From: Myxococcota bacterium | GTDB taxonomy: Bacteria; Myxococcota; Polyangia; GCA-2747355; JAKLHH01 | DNA: 10,450 nucleotides | Direction of reading: 5' to 3' | Assembly: GCA_022710245.1 (NCBI GenBank) | Contig: JAKLHH010000162.1 | Coordinates: forward strand, 1 to 10,450 | Shown: positions 1 to 5,970 of the stretch, piece after piece | Numbering within the stretch: the stretch's first letter is position 1 | How the letters are laid out: every line of letters begins with the position of its first letter | Translations under genes and position numbers: made by a program | Notes under the pieces: model-generated | Database searches by the model: none | What the model was told of the DNA's origin: nothing | The model's input: the letters and a program-made list of their open reading frames with translations, nothing else

Positions 1-74
1 CGGGTGAGTCATCCATCAGGCGACGATAGCGCGCGGCAGGTGGCGCGCGAAGGCTGAAACGCCCGGTACCCAGC

Positions 75-146
75 TCAACGCCCGGTGAGGAAGTCCACGT
101 CGACGATGGTGCCGACCTCGCCGCCCAGCCGGGTGAAGCTGCCGCG
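75..146 (-). other. Coding-like remnant with no start codon
   Basis: Read on the minus strand, this stretch gives about 23 codons ending in TGA (77-75), and nearly every codon has G or C in the third position. The peptide ends GTIVDVDFLTGR. The strong coding bias disappears just upstream, around position 147, where the same frame becomes Cys/Pro-rich and then runs antisense through the riboswitch. There is no usable start codon in the coding-like part. It may be the 3' end of a decayed gene or chance composition. I do not recognise a family and would not call it a gene. Confidence 0.2.
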
Positions 147-161
147 CGGAGGACAAGGGCT

Positions 162-190
162 TTGCCCGGCTCCTGCCTCCGTGCTACACC
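162..190 (+). promoter_or_regulatory. Promoter for the riboswitch-thiC transcript
   Basis: A TTGCCC box (162-167) lies 17 bases before TACACC (185-190). The TGC just upstream (182-184) makes an extended -10. The predicted start is near 196-198, immediately before the TPP aptamer, so the riboswitch would be the very 5' end of the mRNA. This spacing agreement is the main support. The -10 itself matches the consensus only partly. Confidence 0.55.
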
Positions 191-202
191 ACGCCCAGTC
201 GC

Positions 203-296
<94 letters not shown>

Positions 297-300
297 TCCA

Positions 301-1602
301 ATGCCGATCCAGGTCCAGACCCAGCTGCAGGCAGCACGCGCGGGCCTCATCACCGCGCAGGTGGAGAAGGTCGCGGCCGACGAGCGCGTCGAGCCCGAGG
401 CGCTGCGCCGCCGCGTGGCCGAGGGGCGCGTCGTCATCCCCGCCAACCCGGCGCACCGCGCGCTCCAGGCCGTCGGGGTCGGCGAGGGGCTGCGCACCAA
501 GGTCAACGTGAACCTCGGCGTCTCCCGCGACCACGCCGACGTGGCGCTGGAGCTCGCCAAGGTGGAGCGCGCGCTCACCCTCGGCGCGGACGCCATCATG
601 GATCTCTCCTGCGAGGGTGACACCCGCGACTTCCGCCGCCTGCTCCTCGAGCGCGCCGGCGTGCCGGTCGGCACCGTGCCCGCCTACGACGTCCTCGCCA
701 CCGGCCGCGAGCTCGCCTCGCTCACCGCCGACGACTGGCTCCGCGCCGCCGAGCGCCACGCCGAGGACGGCGTCGACTTCCTCACCATCCACGCCGGGCT
801 GACTCGCGAGCACGCGGCGCGCCTGCGCGAGAGCGACCGCATCATGAGCCTGGTCTCCCGCGGCGGCTCGCTCCTCTTCGCCTGGATGGCGGCCACCGGC
901 GAGGAGAACCCGTTCTTCGCGCAGTTCGACCGGCTGCTCGAGCTCTGCGCGGCGCACGACGTGGTGATCAGCCTCGGCGACGCCGGCCGCCCGGGCTGCC
1001 TGCACGACGCCACCGACGCGGTGCAGGTCGCCGAGCTCGTCACGCTCGGCGAGCTGACCCGGCGCGCCTGGGCGCGGGGCGTGCAGGTGATGATCGAGGG
1101 GCCCGGTCACATGCCGCTCCCGCAGATCGCCGCGAACGTGCTCCTCGCCAAGCGGCTCTGCCACGGCGCGCCCTTCTATGTCCTAGGGCCGCTCGTCACC
1201 GACGTCGCGCCGGGGCACGATCACATCACCAGCGCGATCGGCGGCGCGATCGCGGCCGCCGCCGGCGCCGACTTCCTCTGCTACGTCACCCCCGCCGAGC
1301 ACCTGCGCCTGCCCACCTGCGAGGACGTCCGCGAGGGGATCATGGCCTCGCGCATCGCGGCCCACGTCGGCGACCTCGCCAAGGGCCTCCCCGGCGCGGC
1401 CGAGTGGGACGACCGCATGAGCCGCGCCCGCCAGGCGCTCGACTGGGAGCGCATGTTCGCGCTCGCGCTCGACCCCGAGCGCGCCCGTCGCTTCCGCGCG
1501 GAGTCGCGCCCCCGCGAGGAGGACACCTGCACCATGTGCGGCCCGCTCTGCGCGGTGCGCACCATGCGGCGCGCGCTGGCAGCGAAGGACCCTCCCGCGT
1601 AG
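301..1602 (+). CDS. thiC: Phosphomethylpyrimidine synthase ThiC
   Basis: ThiC is a radical-SAM enzyme that rearranges aminoimidazole ribotide into HMP phosphate, the pyrimidine precursor of thiamine, in the cytoplasm. The 433-residue protein has the family signatures in order: NPAH (49-52), TKVNVNLG (66-73), SRGGS (186-190), EGPGHMP (266-272), FYVLGPLVTD (292-301), DHITSAIGG (307-315) and CYVTPAEHLRLP (327-338). The C-terminal cluster motif is Cys410, Cys413 and Cys417 (C-x2-C-x3-C, within CTMCGPLC). The length and cysteine spacing fit the short ThiC form rather than the roughly 600-residue enterobacterial form with C-x2-C-x4-C. A TPP riboswitch and a strong SD immediately precede the ATG. 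One oddity is SLGDAGRPG at 224-232, where the family normally has Gly-Leu or Gly-Met at 228-229. The gene appears monocistronic, because the next gene has its own promoter. Confidence 0.97.
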   Translation: MPIQVQTQLQAARAGLITAQVEKVAADERVEPEALRRRVAEGRVVIPANPAHRALQAVGVGEGLRTKVNVNLGVSRDHADVALELAKVERALTLGADAIMDLSCEGDTRDFRRLLLERAGVPVGTVPAYDVLATGRELASLTADDWLRAAERHAEDGVDFLTIHAGLTREHAARLRESDRIMSLVSRGGSLLFAWMAATGEENPFFAQFDRLLELCAAHDVVISLGDAGRPGCLHDATDAVQVAELVTLGELTRRAWARGVQVMIEGPGHMPLPQIAANVLLAKRLCHGAPFYVLGPLVTDVAPGHDHITSAIGGAIAAAAGADFLCYVTPAEHLRLPTCEDVREGIMASRIAAHVGDLAKGLPGAAEWDDRMSRARQALDWERMFALALDPERARRFRAESRPREEDTCTMCGPLCAVRTMRRALAAKDPPA

Positions 1603-1658
1603 CCCACGATCTCCTCGCGCTCCTTCCTCGGCGGGCCAGCGGGATCCCGGCGCCGGTG

Positions 1659-1667
1659 TGCTATCCT
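1659..1667 (+). promoter_or_regulatory. Extended -10 promoter of the 1693 lipoprotein gene
   Basis: TGC TATCCT forms a good extended -10 in the thiC-lipoprotein gap. No convincing -35 lies 16-18 bases upstream. The predicted start near 1674 leaves a very short leader before the SD GGAGGTGA (1677-1684). Two perfect palindromes, CGGGATCCCG (1640-1649) and CCGGCGCCGG (1647-1656), cover the position where a -35 would lie. Confidence 0.4.
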
Positions 1668-1689
1668 GCGCGCCCTGGAGGTGAGAGAG

Positions 1690-1749
1690 ACCATGGCAGA
1701 GAGGGGGACCATGGCAGAGAGGGGGACCATGACAGAGAGGGGGACCATG
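1690..1749 (+). repeat. 18-bp tandem repeat carrying serial start codons
   Basis: The unit accatggcagagaggggg is present at 1690-1707 and 1708-1725 (identical) and at 1726-1743 (one change, atggca to atgaca). A fourth partial copy, accatg, lies at 1744-1749. Each unit adds the six residues MAERGT (MTERGT in copy 3) in frame. Each also places a purine-rich GAGAGGGGG six or so bases before the next ATG, so there are start codons at 1693, 1711, 1729 and 1747. Gain or loss of a unit keeps the reading frame. Confidence 0.9.
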
Positions 1750-3729
1750 CACTGCACCGCGAGAGTCACTGCCCACGCCGGGCTCTTCCTGGCGCTCGCC
1801 CTGGCGACGCTCGCCTCCGGCTGCGTCTCGGTGGTGCGGCGCGTCCCCTACCAGCCGGCCAGCCTGCAAGACCTCCTCGGCGAGCGCGGCCGGGTCGCCG
1901 AGCTCCAGCGGCGCTTCGCCGGCTCGGCGCTGGTCTCGCTCCTCGCCGAGGACGTGCTCGAGCACGCGCTGCTGCCCGGCGGCAGCTACTGGACGCTGCA
2001 CCACACATCGATCCGCCGCCACCTCGTGCTCGACGAGCACAGCGCCGAGGCGACCAGCTTCCAGCTCGTCGTCCAGGACGCACAGCTCGCGGCCGCCGAC
2101 CTCGTCGTGGTGCCGCCGGAGGGCGAGCCGCGGCGCTACGCGAAGGAGGACCTGATCCGGCAGGATCTCGGCGGCGGCGCGGTCTCCTACAAGCTCGCCT
2201 ACCCTGCGGTGCGGCGCGGCACGCTGATCGAGACGCGCGTCGACCTCGATCACGGTGATCAGGCGGCGAGCAGCGCCCAGGGCTTCAACACCCTGCTCGC
2301 GCTCTGCTGGCCGTGTCTGCACCGGCGCGTGATCTTCGCCTACCCGGACGCGTGGCCTCTGCAGGTGAAGGTGACCGGGCTCCCGAACGGCACGCCGGCG
2401 AGAGAGCTCCGCGAGGACACCCGCGTGCTCCTCTGGGAGGCCCGGGACCTGCCCGCGCGAGAGCGCGAGCGCTTCGCGCCTTTCCCGCGCGAGGACCAGC
2501 CCTACCTGGCGGTCGCGCTGGGCCGCGTGCGGGTGGGGACCGCGGCGCACTGGGCGCCGGCCACCTGGAGCGAGCTGGGGGACGCGTTCCGCCAGACGCT
2601 CGACGCGCTCGACCCCGCGCTCCCGCTGCGGCTGCTGGCCACCGCGCGCGGGCTCGCCGCGCTCCAGGGTGACGCGCTCGCCCGGGCGACCGCGGTGATC
2701 TCCCACCTGCAGCGCGCGCTCAAGCTCGACGACGGCGACGAGCAGCGCGACGTCGAGGATGTGCTGCGGGACGGCAAGGGCGGTGCGCTCCAGATCACGG
2801 CGCTCGCCATGCGACTGCTCAAGGAGCTCGGGATCGCGACGGAGTTCCTCTTCATCCACCCGGAGACGATGGGCCGCTTCGACCCCAGGTTCGTCGCGCT
2901 GCCCGAGGGCTGGGTGCCGGCGCTGCGGCTCCGCGACGCGCCTGGCTTCGTCGCGCTCCCGCACCGGCGCTTCCTGCCGCCCGGGCTGCTCCCCGGCGCG
3001 CTGCAGGGACGCCCGGCGCTCTGCTTCGACACCGAGGGCTACCTCGGGACCGTCAAGACGCCCTCCTTCGGGCCCGACGACGGGAGGGTGGAGCTGACCA
3101 CGTCGGTGCGGCTGCAGGCGAGCGGAGAGGTGACGATCGAGGAGACGCAGCGCTACTCCGGCCTCGAGTCGTACCGCATGCGCCGCGAGCTCGACCGCCT
3201 CGGCCGTGACGCCTTCGTCGAGGGCCTCCGCGCGCGCCTTCGCGCCGACGGGCTGGAGCTCTCCTCGACCCGGCTGCGGAGGTATGCCAGCGCGCTCGAG
3301 ATCGCGCTCAGCTACCGGGCGCCACGCCACCTGGCGCTCGCCGGCGACACGGCGATCCTGCGCACCGAGGGGCTCCTCTCTTCGCGTGCCCAGGCCGAGG
3401 GGCCACGCCGGCAGGAGGTGCACCTCCATCAGGCGCGACGGGTGCACCGCCGCTTCTCCCTGCGCTGGCCCGCGGGCTGGGTGCTGCGTACCACCCTCGA
3501 GGACCGGCAGGTCCGCAACGCGCTCGGCCACGCCAGCGCGCGCTGGACCCGCGCCGACGGCCTGGCCCTGGAGCAGGAGCTGACGCTCCGCAGGGTGGAG
3601 GCCCCTCGCTCCAGCCACGGCGAGCTGCGCACGCTCCTCGGTGTGGGAGGCCGCGTCGAGGTCCCCAGCCTCGTCTTCGCCACGCGCCCCTCGCCGGCGT
3701 CCGCGCCAGCGTCGCGTGCCGCGCGTTGA
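1693..3729 (+). CDS. DUF3857-like lipoprotein with inactive transglutaminase-like domain
   Basis: This is probably an envelope lipoprotein. From the last candidate start (ATG 1747) it is 660 residues, with a signal peptide MHCTARVTAHAG plus a hydrophobic stretch ending in LASGC (lipid Cys26). From ATG 1693, which has the best SD (GGAGGTGA, 1677-1684), it is 678 residues with three MAERGT-type hexapeptides added in front; the true start is unresolved. Residues of about 75-250 (1747 numbering) resemble DUF3857, with YWTLHHTSIRRHLVL and YPAVRRGTLIETRV. Residues of about 310-410 align with a transglutaminase-like core, but the active-site block reads GKGGALQITAL, with Ala347 in place of the catalytic Cys. 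The usual YDH and LDP segments are absent too. It is a close paralog of the protein at 8609-6648, sharing YWTLH, RRHLVLD, AYPAV.RGT and LQGRPAL. It is likely non-catalytic; function unknown. Confidence 0.88.
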   Translation: MAERGTMAERGTMTERGTMHCTARVTAHAGLFLALALATLASGCVSVVRRVPYQPASLQDLLGERGRVAELQRRFAGSALVSLLAEDVLEHALLPGGSYWTLHHTSIRRHLVLDEHSAEATSFQLVVQDAQLAAADLVVVPPEGEPRRYAKEDLIRQDLGGGAVSYKLAYPAVRRGTLIETRVDLDHGDQAASSAQGFNTLLALCWPCLHRRVIFAYPDAWPLQVKVTGLPNGTPARELREDTRVLLWEARDLPARERERFAPFPREDQPYLAVALGRVRVGTAAHWAPATWSELGDAFRQTLDALDPALPLRLLATARGLAALQGDALARATAVISHLQRALKLDDGDEQRDVEDVLRDGKGGALQITALAMRLLKELGIATEFLFIHPETMGRFDPRFVALPEGWVPALRLRDAPGFVALPHRRFLPPGLLPGALQGRPALCFDTEGYLGTVKTPSFGPDDGRVELTTSVRLQASGEVTIEETQRYSGLESYRMRRELDRLGRDAFVEGLRARLRADGLELSSTRLRRYASALEIALSYRAPRHLALAGDTAILRTEGLLSSRAQAEGPRRQEVHLHQARRVHRRFSLRWPAGWVLRTTLEDRQVRNALGHASARWTRADGLALEQELTLRRVEAPRSSHGELRTLLGVGGRVEVPSLVFATRPSPASAPASRAAR

Positions 3730-3751
3730 CTGCTTGACCGCGTCCCGAGCG

Positions 3752-3780
3752 TTGACCTGCCGCGACGGCGGTGCTCGAAT
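3752..3780 (+). promoter_or_regulatory. Sigma-70-type promoter, methyltransferase gene
   Basis: TTGACC (3752-3757) is separated by exactly 17 bases from TCGAAT (3775-3780). TGC at 3772-3774 makes an extended -10. This is the best housekeeping-type promoter in the window. The predicted transcription start (3786-3788) coincides with the ATG at 3788. Two further TTGAC boxes lie upstream at 3726 and 3734. Confidence 0.6.
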
Positions 3781-3787
3781 CACCCGC

Positions 3788-4585
3788 ATGACCGAGGAGG
3801 AGCTGCGCCGCACGCTGGAGACCGACCCGACGCTCGAGCCCGGCCCCGAGGAGACGCTCGACCGTCTGAGCGAGCGGCTCTGGCTGCTGCAGCGGCGCCA
3901 TGGCCACCGCGCCGCCTCGGACGACGGGCTCCTCGCCTGGGCGGGAGCGCGGGCGCGTCCCGCCGCGGAGCGCGTGCTCGACCTCGGCAGCGGCAAGGGC
4001 ACGGCGGCGCTGCTCCTCCTCCAGCGCTGCCTACGCTGCCGCGTGGTCGGCGTCGAGGCGGTCGCCGAGAGCCACGCGCTCGCGCGCCGCAACGCACGGC
4101 TGAACCAGCTCGAGGATCGCTACCAGCCCCTGCTCGGAGACCTCCGCGAGCCGGCCGTCCTCGCCGGCCAGCCGCCCTTCCAGCTGGTGACCGGCGCGCC
4201 GCCCTTCAAGCCTTCGGGGAGCGGCGTGCTGCCGCGCGACCCGGCGCGCGCCGCGGCGCGCTTCGAGCTGCGAGGCGGCGTCGAGGAGTACGCGGCGGCC
4301 GCCGCGCGGCACCTGGCACCCGACGGCGCGGCGGTGCTGCTGATGGATGGCCTGGCCGCCTCGCGCGCGCGAGCCGAGGCAGCGCTCGCGGCCGAGGGGC
4401 TGCGCGTCCGGCGCGTGCTCGCCGTGCACCCCTGTCCGGAGCGACCGCCGACCTACTGGATCTTCGAGGCCGACAGCGGACCCGAGCGCGCGATCGAGGA
4501 GGTGCGCCTCAGCCTGCGCGTGGCGCTGGGCGCCGAGTGGAGCCCCGAGTACCTCGAGATCCGTCGCGAGCTCGAGCTGCCGTAG
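3788..4585 (+). CDS. SAM-dependent methyltransferase, TrmN6/YfiC-like
   Basis: This is a 265-residue class I (Rossmann-fold) methyltransferase. The SAM-binding motif I is VLDLGSGKGT (63-72), with acidic Glu90 after the second strand (VVGVE). A motif IV-like loop, GAPPF, sits at 136-140. The layout (RAASDDGLLAWAGA before motif I, then PPF, then an Arg-rich ARFELRGGVEEY segment) recalls the tRNA1(Val) adenine-N6 and HemK-like group that methylates exocyclic amines. However, the first residue of the usual N/D/S-P-P-Y/F motif is Ala137, so the substrate is uncertain. The ATG at 3788 is chosen over an upstream frame opening at 3641, because that extension lies inside the preceding gene and the promoter points to 3788. 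No SD precedes it, so the mRNA is probably leaderless. It appears to be a single gene. Confidence 0.88.
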   Translation: MTEEELRRTLETDPTLEPGPEETLDRLSERLWLLQRRHGHRAASDDGLLAWAGARARPAAERVLDLGSGKGTAALLLLQRCLRCRVVGVEAVAESHALARRNARLNQLEDRYQPLLGDLREPAVLAGQPPFQLVTGAPPFKPSGSGVLPRDPARAAARFELRGGVEEYAAAAARHLAPDGAAVLLMDGLAASRARAEAALAAEGLRVRRVLAVHPCPERPPTYWIFEADSGPERAIEEVRLSLRVALGAEWSPEYLEIRRELELP

Positions 4586-4597
4586 CCACGCCGTGGC
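4585..4597 (+). terminator. Weak hairpin after the methyltransferase gene
   Basis: gccac-gcc-gtggc is a perfect 5-bp stem starting on the last base of the TAG stop. There is no T-run after it, so it may only slow RNA decay or act with Rho. Confidence 0.2.
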
Positions 4598-4617
4598 CGC
4601 GCCGCCGTGGCCGCGCC
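4590..4617 (+). repeat. Two exact 14-bp tandem copies
   Basis: gccgtggccgcgcc occurs at 4590-4603 and again at 4604-4617 in the gap before the sulfur-carrier gene. The first copy overlaps the hairpin above. No function can be read from it. Confidence 0.7.
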
Positions 4618-4650
4618 GCCCCCGGCCGCGCATACTGGAGGAGACGAGAC

Positions 4651-4655
4651 AGGAG
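4651..4655 (+). promoter_or_regulatory. Ribosome binding site of sulfur-carrier gene
   Basis: AGGAG five bases before ATG 4661 decides the start over an upstream in-frame GTG at 4607, whose extension is Pro/Ala/Gly-rich and lies in the tandem repeat. A weak -10-like CATACT (4631-4636) lies upstream without a clear -35. Confidence 0.6.
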
Positions 4656-4660
4656 CCAGC

Positions 4661-4978
4661 ATGGCCGGGCCCGAGCCGTCCCACGTGCGCGTCAAGGTGC
4701 TCTACTTCGGCGCCATCCAGGCGCTGGCCGAGAAGCGCCAGGAGGAGCTCTCGCTCCCGGCCGGGGCCACGGTGCGTGACGTGGTCCGCGCCATCATGGC
4801 GGCGAACGGGCCCGCGCTCACCGAGGAGCTCTTCTGGCCGGACGGCGTCCCGCTCCCCACCGTCACCGTCCTCTTCGAGGGCCAGAACGTGGTCTACGGC
4901 CGGAACCTCGAGCGCGTCCTCACCGGCGGCGGCACCCTGCAGGTGATCGTGATGCCCCCACCGCTCGAGGGTGGCTGA
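4661..4978 (+). CDS. MoaD/ThiS-family sulfur carrier (beta-grasp)
   Basis: This is a 105-residue ubiquitin-like protein. It starts with a beta strand, VRVKVLYFGAIQALA (9-23), followed by a turn and helix, LPAGATVRDVVRAIMAANG (32-50). It ends in strand VTVLFEGQNV (68-77), a loop NLERVLTGGGTLQVIVMPP, and a C-terminal Leu-Glu-Gly-Gly. A free Gly-Gly end is the hallmark of carriers that are adenylated by an E1-like enzyme (MoeB/ThiF) and then thiocarboxylated. MoaD feeds molybdopterin synthase and ThiS feeds thiazole synthase. At 105 residues it is longer than typical ThiS and nearer MoaD, but no MoaE, MoeB, ThiF or ThiG lies in the window, so I give no symbol. The nearby thiC hints at thiamine only weakly, since 3 kb and an unrelated lipoprotein lie between. 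Confidence 0.85.
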   Translation: MAGPEPSHVRVKVLYFGAIQALAEKRQEELSLPAGATVRDVVRAIMAANGPALTEELFWPDGVPLPTVTVLFEGQNVVYGRNLERVLTGGGTLQVIVMPPPLEGG

Positions 4979-5028
4979 GCCGCGTCGCAGACCGGCACAC
5001 CCCTCGCTGGCGCCGCCGACCCCTCGCG

Positions 5029-5037
5029 TGCTAGCGT
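5029..5037 (+). promoter_or_regulatory. Extended -10 candidate before the PilZ gene
   Basis: TGC TAGCGT has the same TGC-TAnnnT form as the element before the 1693 lipoprotein gene and resembles the thiC one. No -35 is evident. A 9-bp direct repeat, acccctcgc (4999-5007 and 5019-5027), lies just upstream, with 20-bp periodicity. Confidence 0.3.
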
Positions 5038-5068
5038 TCGAGGAGCCTCACTGAAGATGTCGTGACCC

Positions 5069-5797
5069 ATGCCGAGCAGCGCTCACCCCAGCGACGATGC
5101 CCCGATCCGTGGCTCCGCCCGCCTGATCCTCACCGCCGGTCCGCTGGCGACCGCGCTCGAGGAGTGCCGGCGCCGGCGCGTCCCCGCGGTGGTGGCCCCG
5201 GTCGAGGCAGCTGCCGCTTACCCCGCCCGCTTCGCCGACGGCGCCGCGAACGGTGATCTCGCGCTCGAGCTGCGCGAGCCCGCCGAGCTCGCCGCCGGGC
5301 AGTTCGCCTGCGTCTCCTTCACCTACGCGGGGCGCAGCTGGCTCTTCGTCGCGCGGGTCCGCGACCACCTGGCTGGCGACGGCACGTGCGCCGCCCGGCT
5401 CGTCGTGGCCGGACCGACTCACGCGGTGGGGAGCGACCTCCGCCGCGCTGTCCGGCTGGCCGTGCCCCCGGCGAGCGGCCTGGTGGTGCGCGCGATGTCG
5501 CGGCACACGCCGACCCTCGCGCCGCAGGCGATCGACATCAGCCTGGGCGGGATGGGCGTCGAGTTCCCCGAGGGCGGCGATCCGGACCTCGAGCTCGGCT
5601 CGCCGCTCGACGTGGAGCTCTGCCTGGGAGGCGCGCGGGTGGTGGTGAAGGCGATCGTGCGCCGCCGTAGCGGCCGCTCCTACGGCCTCAGCTTCCCCGA
5701 GCACGGAGATCGCCAGGCGACGACGCCGGCCGAGCCGTTCCAGCGCATCCTCGACGCGCTCGAGCGGAGCTGGTTCGCGGTGCTGCGCAAGAGCTGA
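5069..5797 (+). CDS. PilZ-domain c-di-GMP receptor, YcgR-like layout
   Basis: The protein has 242 residues in two parts. The N-terminal half (about 15-115) is beta-rich and resembles the YcgR N-domain position. The C-terminal half is a PilZ domain with both ligand motifs intact. The RxxxR motif is Arg125-Arg126-Ala-Val-Arg129. The D/NxSxxG motif is Asp156, Ser158 and Gly161 in DISLGGMGVEF. The domain closes with YGLSFPE (205-211). These residues bind cyclic di-GMP in characterised PilZ proteins, so it likely switches motility, secretion or envelope functions. The partner is not visible. ATG 5069 is used because an in-frame ATG at 5057 is followed at once by TGA. No strong SD is seen, only GAAG at 5053-5056, so the start is less certain than the function. 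Confidence 0.88.
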   Translation: MPSSAHPSDDAPIRGSARLILTAGPLATALEECRRRRVPAVVAPVEAAAAYPARFADGAANGDLALELREPAELAAGQFACVSFTYAGRSWLFVARVRDHLAGDGTCAARLVVAGPTHAVGSDLRRAVRLAVPPASGLVVRAMSRHTPTLAPQAIDISLGGMGVEFPEGGDPDLELGSPLDVELCLGGARVVVKAIVRRRSGRSYGLSFPEHGDRQATTPAEPFQRILDALERSWFAVLRKS

Positions 5798-5837
5798 CTC
5801 ACCTCGCCCCCGTCACCGCGAAGAACATGACGCACCC

Positions 5838-5859
5838 GTCGCTTTCTGGCGACAGTGTC
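5838..5859 (+). promoter_or_regulatory. Inverted repeats, possible activator site
   Basis: gtcgc-tttctg-gcgac (5838-5853) overlaps the dyad gaca-g-tgtc (5851-5859). The centre lies about 90 bases upstream of the start predicted from the sigma-54-like element, the usual range for an enhancer-binding activator. The match is by position and symmetry only. Confidence 0.25.
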
Positions 5860-5917
5860 ACACCCCTGCCACAGCCCACGCCTCCGCTAACTCTCGAGGA
5901 GCAGACGAGCCCGCGCC

Positions 5918-5933
5918 TGGCACCGTCAGTGCT
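5918..5933 (+). promoter_or_regulatory. Sigma-54-like promoter of the barrel gene
   Basis: TGGCAC (5918-5923), then CGTCA, then GTGCT (5929-5933). The invariant GG and GC are exactly 10 bases apart, as the -24/-12 class requires. It differs from TGGCAC-N5-TTGCW by one base in the -12 element. The predicted start near 5944 leaves a short leader with the SD GGGAGG (5961-5966) before ATG 5971. Confidence 0.5.
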
Positions 5934-5960
5934 TCAGCTCACACCAACTAACTTAGCCTC

Positions 5961-5966
5961 GGGAGG
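5961..5966 (+). promoter_or_regulatory. Ribosome binding site of the barrel gene
   Basis: GGGAGG four bases before ATG 5971 decides that start over an upstream in-frame ATG at 5827, whose extra 48 residues would precede the signal peptide and span the promoter. Confidence 0.7.
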
Positions 5967-5970
5967 CTCC

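Noticed and set aside
1..57. Possible C-terminus of an upstream plus-strand gene, or a minus-strand gene starting at position 16
   Set aside because: The plus frame ending at 57 lacks coding bias, and the minus ATG at 16 has only five codons in the window and no SD; neither can be supported.
157..167. gggc-ttt-gccc hairpin before thiC as a terminator
   Set aside because: Four-pair stem with no T-run, and it contains the -35 box of the thiC promoter.
1690..1749. CRISPR-like array
   Set aside because: The units are directly adjacent with no spacers and lie in the reading frame of a lipoprotein.
1281..1769. Minus-strand frame with repeated MVPLSA units
   Set aside because: The repeats are only the complement of the 18-bp tandem repeat at the lipoprotein start; the rest is antisense to thiC.
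1183..4092. 969-codon open frame on the minus strand
   Set aside because: It runs antisense to thiC, the lipoprotein and the methyltransferase, is Arg/Gly/Ala/Glu-rich with no domain, and reflects the high GC of the real genes.
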